Shown piece after piece: positions 16,494-25,300 of a DNA stretch of 64,000 nt (its first letter is position 1; every line of letters begins with the position of its first letter). The translations under genes were made by a program, and so were the position numbers. The notes under the pieces were generated by a model. It was not told the origin of the DNA, ran no database searches, and saw nothing but the letters and a program-made list of their open reading frames with translations. The stretch is from CAZXYS01 sp964645005 (GTDB lineage: Bacteria > Bacteroidota > Ignavibacteria > Kapaibacteriales > UBA2268): the NCBI GenBank assembly GCA_964645005.1, contig CAZXYS010000019.1:1-64000 (forward strand). The letters run 5' to 3'.

Positions 16494-18656
16494 ATGGCAA
16501 AAGCGAGGACTTTTTTATTTATTACAATGGGGTTGGTAATTTCTGTAATTACATTACAAGCGCAGAAAGCCGATTCGGCAGAGAAAAAGCCAATTTACTA
16601 CCTTGGCATTTACGCAGATTACAACAGAAACATACATTTCGCAGAGTTCGACGAACTGTCCGGCATTGAGAGTTGCTGCCCAAAATTTACCGATGGCACC
16701 GGACATGGATTTGCCGTCGGCGGACTTTTCGAATTACCCCTTAATCATGCAATGAGCATAGAGTTACGTGCTGGGTTCTCCGTTTTGAATGGCTCATTAA
16801 TAACACAGGAAGATAACATAGGACTAAGGGTTAAGCATATTGATCCCCCGCAAAACATTGCCATAGAACAAGTTGATGTAGAATACACAATCGATTCCAA
16901 ATTATATACCGCTGGCATTTCACCCACAGTGAACTTTGAGTTTTTCAACAATTTTGTTATGAATGTAGGCTTCAGGCTTTCCAATCTTTTCACCGCCAGA
17001 ATAGACCATCGAGAAGAAATAATCAGACCCAACAATGTTGTTTTCCTTAAAGAGGACAAAGCCAGCAGGCAGGTGTTCGAAGATATGGAACTACCCAATA
17101 AAAGTTCAATGCTTTTTGCTGGGGTAATCGGATTTAATTACAAGGTTCCTATTGGCGAATATACTTATCTGACACCCGAATTTCGCTATCACCTGCAATT
17201 CAATGACATCAGCTCCGTAGAGTGGAAACCTTCAACTTTTCAATTCGGACTTGCACTTAAGTTGCCTATCATGCCTGCCGAAAAAGGCGAAGTCATAGAA
17301 GAATACAGGTACCAGCGTGATACCGTAATAAAAGAAGTTCCCGGTCTCGCAGAATCTCAGATAGAACTAATGGAAGAAAAGAAAGAAGTTAAGCGCGAAA
17401 AGAAAGGAATCGACGAATTAGTCACTACTATTTACCACGAGAAATACGAGAAAAGAGTCCCTAAAGATTTAAGCATAGAAGCAGGTCTTAGAGTCACAGG
17501 TATAACTACTGACGGCAAAAGAACAGAAAATCCGCAAATAATAATCGAAGAATTTGAAACTGAAGAAGGTTTCCCGTTGCTGCCTCATGTATTTTTCCGT
17601 GAGGCAAGTGCCAATCTGCAGAAGACAAAAATGCATCTGCTGGAACCAACTGAAACCGATGAATTCTCCGAAGAATATCTACCCTGGAATACTCTGGATA
17701 TTTATTCAGACTTATTGAATATTGTCGCCAAACGCATGAAAGAAAATCCCGAAGCCATTCTCACAATAACAGGCTGCAATAAGGATGCGGGAATTGAGGA
17801 AAACAACCTTGATCTTTCCCGTGAACGTGCTATGGCTGTAAGGGATTATTTCATGCGGGTATGGGGCTTCTCCGACGACAGATTTGAAATCGATGTAAGA
17901 AATAAACCAGGAAATCCGGGAAACATAGAAGTCGTCGACGGACAGATCGAAAACCAGCGTGCCGAACTCAGCTCATACGACCCGGACATCCTTGCCCCCG
18001 TTAACCTTGAAGAAGTTGAAAGGGTGGCGAATCCACCGCAGGTATTGATAGACCCTACAATTAAAGCAGATGCCAGAATTAAAAATTGGGTGCTCGATGT
18101 TGAACAGGAGGGCGCTAATATCAGACAATGGACCGGTTCGACAACACCGGAAAGCATTACATGGACTGTCGGCAAAGAACCTGTTCCCAAATACAAAACA
18201 CCGCTGAAAATTAATTTAACTGCTTCAGACGTTTACGATAATCAGACAAGTATTTCAAAGCAACTGGAAATAGACCAGTTGACTATCCGCAAAAAGCGAC
18301 GCGAACTCAGAAATGACAGCACTATAGAAAGATTTTCTCTTATTCTGTTCGATTTCGATAAAGCAACTTTGAAACCGGCACAAAGAAGAGTCCTTCAGGA
18401 TATAAGAGAGAGAATAGAACCCGAGTCCAAAGTAATAATCAAAGGCTATGCCGACCGCACGGGCGAAGCTGACTACAACCGCGAGCTTGCCCGAAGGCGA
18501 ATCCAAAATGCACAGCGCTTTTTAGGCGTTGAGGAGAACAAGCTGGAGACCTATCCTATTGGCAGCGATGAATTGCTCTACAATAATGATATTCCCGAAG
18601 GAAGAGGTTACTCCCGAACAGTGCAAATAATAATCAAAACACCTGTAGAGGAGTAA
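16494..18656 (+). CDS. Outer-membrane beta-barrel protein with two OmpA-like domains (Cys-Cys barrel family)
   Basis: 720 residues. Signal peptide to about 24 (LQAQ). Residues 30-265 look like an outer-membrane barrel of alternating hydrophobic strands, opening with LSGIESCCPKFTDGTGHGF, a Cys-Cys motif shared with paralogues at 21498 and 40565. A charged linker (265-350) precedes a first OmpA-like domain (about 355-475: HVFFREASANL ... NIVAKRMKENPE ... LDLSRERAMAV) and a second canonical one (about 600-720: ILFDFDKATLKPAQRRVL ... KGYADRTGEADYN ... LARRRIQNA) for peptidoglycan binding. It lies 53 bases after the T9SS surface protein, so the two are probably co-transcribed. It may tether the envelope or scaffold secreted proteins. 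Confidence 0.85.
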   Translation: MAKARTFLFITMGLVISVITLQAQKADSAEKKPIYYLGIYADYNRNIHFAEFDELSGIESCCPKFTDGTGHGFAVGGLFELPLNHAMSIELRAGFSVLNGSLITQEDNIGLRVKHIDPPQNIAIEQVDVEYTIDSKLYTAGISPTVNFEFFNNFVMNVGFRLSNLFTARIDHREEIIRPNNVVFLKEDKASRQVFEDMELPNKSSMLFAGVIGFNYKVPIGEYTYLTPEFRYHLQFNDISSVEWKPSTFQFGLALKLPIMPAEKGEVIEEYRYQRDTVIKEVPGLAESQIELMEEKKEVKREKKGIDELVTTIYHEKYEKRVPKDLSIEAGLRVTGITTDGKRTENPQIIIEEFETEEGFPLLPHVFFREASANLQKTKMHLLEPTETDEFSEEYLPWNTLDIYSDLLNIVAKRMKENPEAILTITGCNKDAGIEENNLDLSRERAMAVRDYFMRVWGFSDDRFEIDVRNKPGNPGNIEVVDGQIENQRAELSSYDPDILAPVNLEEVERVANPPQVLIDPTIKADARIKNWVLDVEQEGANIRQWTGSTTPESITWTVGKEPVPKYKTPLKINLTASDVYDNQTSISKQLEIDQLTIRKKRRELRNDSTIERFSLILFDFDKATLKPAQRRVLQDIRERIEPESKVIIKGYADRTGEADYNRELARRRIQNAQRFLGVEENKLETYPIGSDELLYNNDIPEGRGYSRTVQIIIKTPVEE

Positions 18657-18706
18657 AAAAGGATATATATATTAGAGCATATTAAAAATCTACAAAAATT
18701 CATTGT

Positions 18707-18962
18707 GAGCGTGGCGAGGGCGGGGTGGATTATTATTTAACCCCTAATTTTTGATAACCCTATGGTAGACCTGTGCTTACAAAAGAGTTAGATTGGGTAT
18801 TTCATTAAAAACAAAATAAAGTGTTAAAATGTCATTGCGAGCGAAACGAAGCAATTTTTTTGTGTTCAGAGATTGCTTCGTTGCTGCGCTCCTCGCAATG
18901 ACTCTTTTGTAATCGTGTTTCTTATAATTAGAAATTTCTGATGCAAAATTGGGGTTCAATAA
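18707..18962. repeat. 230-bp palindromic repeat, copy 2
   Basis: Homologous to 10335-10592 at both ends. Its inner ends form an inverted repeat TTATTTAACCCCTAATTTTT (from 18733) against the reverse complement TTTATTGAACCCCAATTTTG. The centre is unrelated to copy 1: a long hairpin GTCATTGCGAGCGAAACGAA (18831-18855) pairing with 18872-18902. Confidence 0.7.
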
Positions 18963-18984
18963 ATAAATATCAAGGGGGAAATAA

Positions 18985-19031
18985 ATTCCTGCCCTGCTAA
19001 AGCAGGATCTAAAGACTTTCGCAGGAATGAC
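18985..19031 (-). repeat. 49-base palindromic core, solitary inverted copy
   Basis: ATTCCTGCCCTGCTAAAGCA, then GGATCTAAAGACTTTCGCAG, then GAATGAC: the reverse complement of the core found inside MITE-like elements A and B, here without the TGAGGCTG terminal repeats. Confidence 0.75.
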
Positions 19032-19081
19032 AGGATGCGCAGGAATAATATTCTCGGAGTTATCTTACAGACTCAAAACCA

Positions 19082-20188
19082 CTAAATACCCGCCACTTCT
19101 CTGCATTTCTCGAGCATGAGACGCGCGGATTCGTCCCAACTGAACTGTTTTGCCCATTCGATAGAGCCTTCGTTGAGTTTGTCTCTCAAAGCTTTGTCTA
19201 AGAGTATCTTGTTTATCAATATTGATAGTTCCCGGACATTTCCGTATTCGTAAAGCATGCCTGAAACGCCCGTTTTGACGGAATCGCGCAGCCCGGGTGA
19301 GTTAGCCGATATTACGGGAGTACCGCAGGCGTTGGCTTCGATGTTGGTTATTCCCCATCCTTCTTTCATGGAAGTGTTGACAACGCAATGTGCCTGGCTA
19401 AGTAATTTTATCTTGTCCTCTTCCGATACAAAACCGAAGAAAGTAGTTCTGTCTGCGATGCCAAGTTCTTCGGTGAGTCGCTCTAATTCGGGGCGAAAAG
19501 TACCCCTGCCGAGTATATGTAGTCTGGCGTTGTCAATTTTATCAGCGACCATTGCGAATGCTTTTACCAAATGGTCGACGGATTTATATTTTTTTAGTCT
19601 GCCAAAATAAGCGACTGTGGGGAAATCGTTCTTTTCGCCGACTTTCATTGGGAAACGTTCCTGCTCTATAGCATTTGGAACTATAGAAAACTTAGAAGAA
19701 TCAAATCCGCGGTCGATAAATTCATCCATAGTGCTTTTAGAAACGACTACGAATGATGTTTTCTTATAGATATAGTCCACGAGCTTTTCTGCAATAAAGA
19801 CATAGCTGGCAGATATGAAGTTAGTCTCTCTGAAGATACTTTTGCCGAAAAAATGATGGCTCAATCCTATTAATGGCTCTTTGACGTAAAGCGGTGTGTA
19901 GAATGGGATCTTGTTAATATCGTCGATAACCACATCATAGTTTCCATGACGAAATTTCTTTTTATACACACCGGGAACGTAGAAATTGAACATGCTGCGG
20001 CTGCCTTTGCGGATTACTTTGATACCGTCAACATTCTCTTCTGTCGGTGCGTCTTCGAATTTGCAGCAAAAAAGTGTGACTTCATTTCCCCAGCCGGCTA
20101 TTCTCTTAAATATTTCATGAAGGTGAACTTCGGCACCGCCTCCATTTGGATTCTTTATATCCTGCCAGTTGATTACAAGTATTTTCAT
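19082..20188 (-). CDS. GT4-family glycosyltransferase
   Basis: 368 residues with the two-Rossmann GT-B fold. The N-terminus has NPNGGGAEVHLHEIFKR, the acceptor-side glycine loop; the C-terminal donor domain has YFGRLKKYKSVDHLVKAF, LHILGRGTF and the EX7E motif EGWGITNIEANACGTPV, which binds the nucleotide sugar. The enzyme probably adds a hexose to a surface glycan or glycolipid; the substrate cannot be read from sequence. There are no membrane segments. It is a single gene, with no polysaccharide cluster around it. Confidence 0.9.
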   Translation of the reverse strand: MKILVINWQDIKNPNGGGAEVHLHEIFKRIAGWGNEVTLFCCKFEDAPTEENVDGIKVIRKGSRSMFNFYVPGVYKKKFRHGNYDVVIDDINKIPFYTPLYVKEPLIGLSHHFFGKSIFRETNFISASYVFIAEKLVDYIYKKTSFVVVSKSTMDEFIDRGFDSSKFSIVPNAIEQERFPMKVGEKNDFPTVAYFGRLKKYKSVDHLVKAFAMVADKIDNARLHILGRGTFRPELERLTEELGIADRTTFFGFVSEEDKIKLLSQAHCVVNTSMKEGWGITNIEANACGTPVISANSPGLRDSVKTGVSGMLYEYGNVRELSILINKILLDKALRDKLNEGSIEWAKQFSWDESARLMLEKCREVAGI

Positions 20189-20267
20189 TTAATAAAATTA
20201 TTAAATCGCAATATTTTATATAATGTTACAAATTTAATGGAATTTATTCGGAATACATGCGATTAAT

Positions 20268-20298
20268 TTTGGCATACACTTTGTTTTTGTTAGAATTT
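20268..20298 (+). promoter_or_regulatory. Candidate promoter of the TPR lipoprotein gene
   Basis: TTTG (20268-20271), 19-base spacer, TAGAATTT (20291-20298): a perfect -33 and a partial -7 match to TTTG-N19-TAnnTTTG. It lies 37 bases before the start codon. Confidence 0.35.
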
Positions 20299-20335
20299 AA
20301 TGAGAATATTTTAATGAATAAAAGGCGTAAATATT

Positions 20336-21493
20336 ATGAATATAGGTATTTACAAAATTCTAAAGAAAAATCATTGGATAATATCCCGCACAATTGTAAT
20401 AATATTAACCATAAATTTAACAATACTTGCCGGAGCTTGTTCAACGCCTCATGCTGTAAGGGATGGATCGGGCTTAAGAGCATATCACAAGCAAAAAGTC
20501 AAAAACCAAACGAATGATCATAAAATCCGGAAAAATGAAAACGATAGTTATGAATACGCCAGAGCGGGCGATGAGATAATCAATGAAATAGAACAATTCG
20601 AAAAAAAATTAAAAAATAATAATGATATCGAAGAACAGGCGAAGGAGGAGACATATATAGAAGATGACTCTATGGAAAATCAGAATGATAATTATGAAGA
20701 TGATTATGCCGATGATTATGATTTCACGAAACCGTCGAATCGTTTGCCGACACTTCGGGAACAGATGAAAATGCTTGCTGACGAGCAGGAGAAAATTAAT
20801 TCGGAAATTTATAGTATGCAGGATGACATCCGAGATATTAAGAACAGCCTTCGTAATCTGGAAGAAGAGTTCAGAATGTTTAATAAAAATTCGGAGCCGA
20901 TAAAGGGGGGGGGAGAGAAGTCGGTAACAGGAGCAGCTAATAGGGAGGAATTGTCCAAAGGAGAAAATATAATACTTTCCGATGAAGCCAAGGCAAAAAA
21001 GGAGCAAGATAAATCAGTTAATATCAGCAGGGATAAAGATTCCCAGCCCAAACAGACATCCAGGACAAATGAATCTGATGATAATACCAATAATAAGACA
21101 AAGAAAATGTCCGATCCTGCAATTGATGATGAACAGAAAGAATTCAACAATGCAATGAACTATTATACAAGGAATGATTACCGGCAGGCAATTGATGAGA
21201 TGGAGAAAATCAAAGCTTCCAGCGAAAGCCGGGAAATGAAAAGTAAATGCGATTACTGGATAGGGGAGTCCTATTTCGGTTTAAGGGATTATGATAAGGC
21301 AATTGATTATTACTCGAAAGTTATTGAATCGGATAAATCTTACCGCAAGGATAAGGCTCAAGTGATGATAGCTGAATCTTATATAAGGTGCGGCAAGGTG
21401 TCCAAGGCTAAGGTAGCTTTTGATTCGCTTATTAAACAATTCCCGGAAAGCGAGTATGTGCCAAGAGCGAGGAAAATGCTGCAACAGTTGTGA
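20336..21493 (+). CDS. Coiled-coil/TPR lipoprotein with an internal G9 tract
   Basis: 385 residues. An N-terminal hydrophobic segment ends in LAGAC, a plausible lipobox with C35 as the lipidated residue. A long acidic linker (60-125) is followed by a coiled coil (about 128-180, MKMLADEQEKINSEIYSMQD), another low-complexity linker, and TPR units (about 275-385, NAMNYYTRNDYRQAIDEME ... VPRARKMLQQL). The plan resembles CpoB/YbgF of the Tol-Pal system, but tol or pal genes are not adjacent, so that is only a possibility. A run of nine G (20905-20913, codons 190-193) lies between the coiled coil and the TPR part; gain or loss of one G would bring an early stop. It ends 4 bases from the convergent barrel gene. 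Confidence 0.82.
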   Translation: MNIGIYKILKKNHWIISRTIVIILTINLTILAGACSTPHAVRDGSGLRAYHKQKVKNQTNDHKIRKNENDSYEYARAGDEIINEIEQFEKKLKNNNDIEEQAKEETYIEDDSMENQNDNYEDDYADDYDFTKPSNRLPTLREQMKMLADEQEKINSEIYSMQDDIRDIKNSLRNLEEEFRMFNKNSEPIKGGGEKSVTGAANREELSKGENIILSDEAKAKKEQDKSVNISRDKDSQPKQTSRTNESDDNTNNKTKKMSDPAIDDEQKEFNNAMNYYTRNDYRQAIDEMEKIKASSESREMKSKCDYWIGESYFGLRDYDKAIDYYSKVIESDKSYRKDKAQVMIAESYIRCGKVSKAKVAFDSLIKQFPESEYVPRARKMLQQL

Positions 21494-21497
21494 ACTG

Positions 21498-22289
21498 TTA
21501 AGTTTTTGGTTCGAGAGGGGTTGACAGTGGAAAATAGAATGGGGAATATTTTAGGCTTATCCCTATTGTGAGGCTGTTGATCATCCATTCTTCGTTATTA
21601 ATGAGGGAAGTCAGTGCACTTGAAAATATAATTTCCGGTGATAAAATAAGTGTTTTTCTTTCATTTAGAGGAAGGTCATAGTATAGACCTGTTTTCACAA
21701 ATAACATGAATTTGTTTGTATTTGGAATTTGCCCCGAGATCTCATTTCTTATTCTTCTTCCATTTTCGAAAGTACCTTGATTTTTGGGCTCCATTAATTT
21801 TTCATATTGATCGAAACTATTATCAATAACAATACCTCCCATTAATCCGGCGAAAATATGCAGACCGTCAAATAATCTGAAATTTACGTCCGAGCCAAAG
21901 CCAATGATCGACACGTTTGATTCTATAGTATGTTCAATCAAAGCTTCTGAGTATTCCTCATCAATAATTATTTCTTTTTCTTCTTCTTCAATTAAATTTG
22001 AACCTAAATTAAAATAACCTATATTCAAGCCTAGTAGTATATGTTCGGCAACAGGGTATTTAGCTGATATACCTGCATTGAATCCGTATCCGAATCCGTC
22101 ATTGAATTGGTTGCAGCAATTAGGAACACCGGGCAGTTCTCGAATATTCGTAACGGTGAAATTCAAGTCATAATCTGTAAAAATGCCTAATTGAGGTCTG
22201 AGCAGATCACCATCTTCATCAAAAGCATAAGCTTTTACGAAACAGACAATAAATAATAGCAACAGATATTGAATTGCCCTTCCTATCAT
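21498..22289 (-). CDS. Small outer-membrane beta-barrel protein (Cys-Cys barrel family, no OmpA domain)
   Basis: 263 residues: signal peptide (to about KAYA, residue 22), then a barrel-like run of amphipathic strands to the end. ELPGVPNCCNQFNDGFGYGF near residue 52 matches the Cys-Cys opening of the proteins at 16494 and 40565, and the later segments (EPKNQGTFENGRRIRNE; PEIIFSSALTSLINNEEW) also align with them. Unlike those it lacks any peptidoglycan-binding OmpA domain. It starts 13 bases after the stop of the PEP/nucleotidyltransferase gene on the same strand, so the two are very likely co-transcribed. No function can be assigned. Confidence 0.82.
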   Translation of the reverse strand: MIGRAIQYLLLLFIVCFVKAYAFDEDGDLLRPQLGIFTDYDLNFTVTNIRELPGVPNCCNQFNDGFGYGFNAGISAKYPVAEHILLGLNIGYFNLGSNLIEEEEKEIIIDEEYSEALIEHTIESNVSIIGFGSDVNFRLFDGLHIFAGLMGGIVIDNSFDQYEKLMEPKNQGTFENGRRIRNEISGQIPNTNKFMLFVKTGLYYDLPLNERKTLILSPEIIFSSALTSLINNEEWMINSLTIGISLKYSPFYFPLSTPLEPKT

Positions 22290-22302
22290 TCTAACAAAAG
22301 CA

Positions 22303-25300
22303 TTATTTTTTTCTTTTATATTTATGTTTTAGCTCTAATTTTTTGGCAAAATCATTTAAAGAATTCATCTTTTGAACGAGACTGGTATTGTTCTCAAAGT
22401 CAAAATCGGTTATGAATTTAGCATCAACCATTTTATTAACTAAGTATCCTGTTTTTTCAAAGTTAAATTGAGTGAGGCTCTTGCTCCATCCGTCCAACCA
22501 GTGTTGCAGGTCGGCTTTTTGTTCGGGGGTTCCATCGAAATAAACTATCAGATCTATGTCTGATTGTGGAGTAGCTGTTTCATTGATGGAACTTCCAAAG
22601 ACATATAGTTCCTTGACTCCGTATTTTTCAGTATCCAGTGATTTTGCGATAGCTTCAACCATTCTCAATCGCCATGCCCATGGAGCTTCGTGGTATTTAA
22701 CACCGCTGGAGTTTTTCTCAGTTTTATAGATTGGCTCGACCGTTGGATCAGTTAGCAAAGCCATAGCTTTATCCTCATCGGCGTTAAGCAGCACTCTGAG
22801 TATAGAACCTTCTGTAGATTTTGGTATATCTATAACCTTGAGAGTGTCGGCAAGATATTCATACTCAGGAAGAATATCAGGCAAAATATTTCTGTTGTAA
22901 TTAAAGAATTCACTATTCAGAGTGGAATGCTTCTCATCAGGATAAAGAGGAAGATAGCGGATAGATGATTCAACGAGGTCCTGGAAGAAATGTGTCCCAA
23001 AAGATAAGTCGGGCACGTATTTCCCTTTGTTTCGGGCTATTTCAATGAGCATAGCTGTGTTGTTAAGGTCGGAGTAGGTGACTCTGACACCAAGTTTTAC
23101 ATCGTCTCTGCTGCCCCATCTGCCGGGCCCCATCAGAATAAATCGCTTATGGGGAAGTATCTGATTCAATTTGCTTACCGCCCTGCCAATGTCGCGCATT
23201 TCCGATAAGTCTTTCGTTTTGGAGTATTTATCGGGATCGACATATACGACATGGGTGATGTCGGGTATTCTACCGTTTGAAACGAATTTATCAGCGGTAA
23301 ACACAATTTTATCTTTTGGTACATCCTTGGGGATTACAGCGGAAGCATATTCCAACTGATGGCTCAGTGGACGGCATTGCAATAGGTAAAGATATTCGCC
23401 GTCGCAGGCAAATTCTATATCCACCGGATAGCCGAATTTTTCTTCCAATTTGCGGAGCATCGTATGAATTTGATTGACGAATCCAGTGTTGGTAAACAAA
23501 TTTTCAAAAGTTACGACTACATCATCATTTTTGGTATCAATACCAAGCCCGATGGGTTTCTTTATATGATTGTCTTCTTTTATTGAAAAAACTTCGTTTA
23601 AAAGCGGGTATTGCTGTCCCACTTCTTTTAATATTTTCTTAACTGGTAAAGTTTCGAAAGTATTGTCTTCAAGGTTAATAACATCTATATTTTTAGGCGA
23701 ATAGCCCAATATTTCCTGAACTGTCAGGTTAACTCTTAAATTCGGCTGCCCGGGCGCCAGCAGAACGGGGTAATCGTCGCCAATTCTGTCCACTGCACGT
23801 GTACCAAGCCCGGGGACGAGTCTAACCAGCCCGTCTTCGCGCTTAATTCTTGGCGACCAGCGGAAATCGTTGTGGCTGAAAGCTACACCGGCATAGCTTG
23901 GGATAAAATACTTGCCGAGAGTTTTGCCTACAACTTCCTGAATAAGAATACCCATTTCTTCATTGAAGTCGACAAGATTTCTTTCGTAGCGGTAGCCTAT
24001 TGGATCGGGACCGAAGGTAGATGCGTAAACTTCGGCAATGGCATCCATCAAAGCATCGAGCCTTTCACTTTTGGTTCCCTGATTTGCAAGGAAGAGACTT
24101 TTATATTTACCAGCGAAAGCTGATCCTGCGCGGTCTTCCAAAAGACTTGAGCTGCGGACGATTATGGGACTATGTCCGAAGTCGTCAAGGGCGCGGGATA
24201 ACCCGTTTATCATTTCCGGCGAGAAATGAGAGTTTTTAAATACCTGAATAATATGAGGATATTCTTTACGTACCTGGTCGAGATCTTTGTACTTCTGTTC
24301 TATTACATCTTCGAGATTATTGAAATATATGAAATTCATTAATCCGTCGGAACTGATATACCATGTTTTGGGAATTTTAATATCGCTAAGAAGGTCCTGG
24401 TGTTCGGGGACTTTCTTTATGATGTTAGATGCCAGGAACAATCCCGCGCTCTTGCCTCCGAGTTTTCCGTGACCTTCTGATGGGAAGATCATGCGTTCCA
24501 GCATGGCATAAAAATCATTTACGTATAAGAAACTCTTGGCTATATTAATAAAATTGAGTTGGTCTGTCAGGAAACGCCTTATCAAAGCAACTCTTATGCC
24601 TTCGCTTATTGGCGAATTTTCTTCATGAATTGGATTGATATGATGATATTTTCGGATTTTATCGGCTATTTCTGTCAGCGGGGTATTCTGATTTGCTAAA
24701 GCCCGCAGCAGAAAGCTTGATTTATCTTCATAGATCCATTTTTGTATAAGCGATAATATTTCATTGTCCGAAAGGTAATGTGCAGCTATATTGAATATTT
24801 CGACTCCAAGCAGATATGAGCCCTCCAGAACTTGTTTTTTCGAGGGGCGGTTTTGCTCGGTATTCGTTTCCTCATCGTCAATTTGGTGACCGAGTTTTTT
24901 GAATAATTCCTTGGATTCTTTAACGCCGCGGAAGAATAGAATATTGATCATCTTGCGGGAAATAATTGAGAATAAGTGCTGGTCTGTTTTACGGAGCATG
25001 TCCAGGATAACGCTCCATTCGGGCTTGGACTTTTCGTGTTTATCGTGTTTATCGTTTTTATTGTTGGTCCAGTCATTAAAGACCTTCATTAGACGAGAAT
25101 TATATATATTTTTGCCTATTCTGTCAGCGAGAGTGTCAATTAATTTTCTCTCCTCTTTAAGGAAAGGACCTTCGTCTTCTTTCTCGAATTTTCGAGTATA
25201 GCAGACGTCGAGTGTTCCGAAGGATTCGTTTTTATATTTGATTTTGGATGAAAGCAGCCATGGGGATTCCCTGAAATTTTTTGTTGAATACGTAGAATTA

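Larger units (their letters stand above)
18657..19081. other. 425-bp intergenic region of stacked repeats
   Basis: Between the convergent OmpA and glycosyltransferase genes. It contains copy 2 of the 230-bp element (18707-18962) with its central hairpin, then an inverted copy of the 49-base core (18985-19031). No gene. Confidence 0.8.

Noticed and set aside
20257..20517. Open frame ahead of the TPR lipoprotein
   Set aside because: Overlaps the signal peptide of the lipoprotein in another frame and has no recognisable product.
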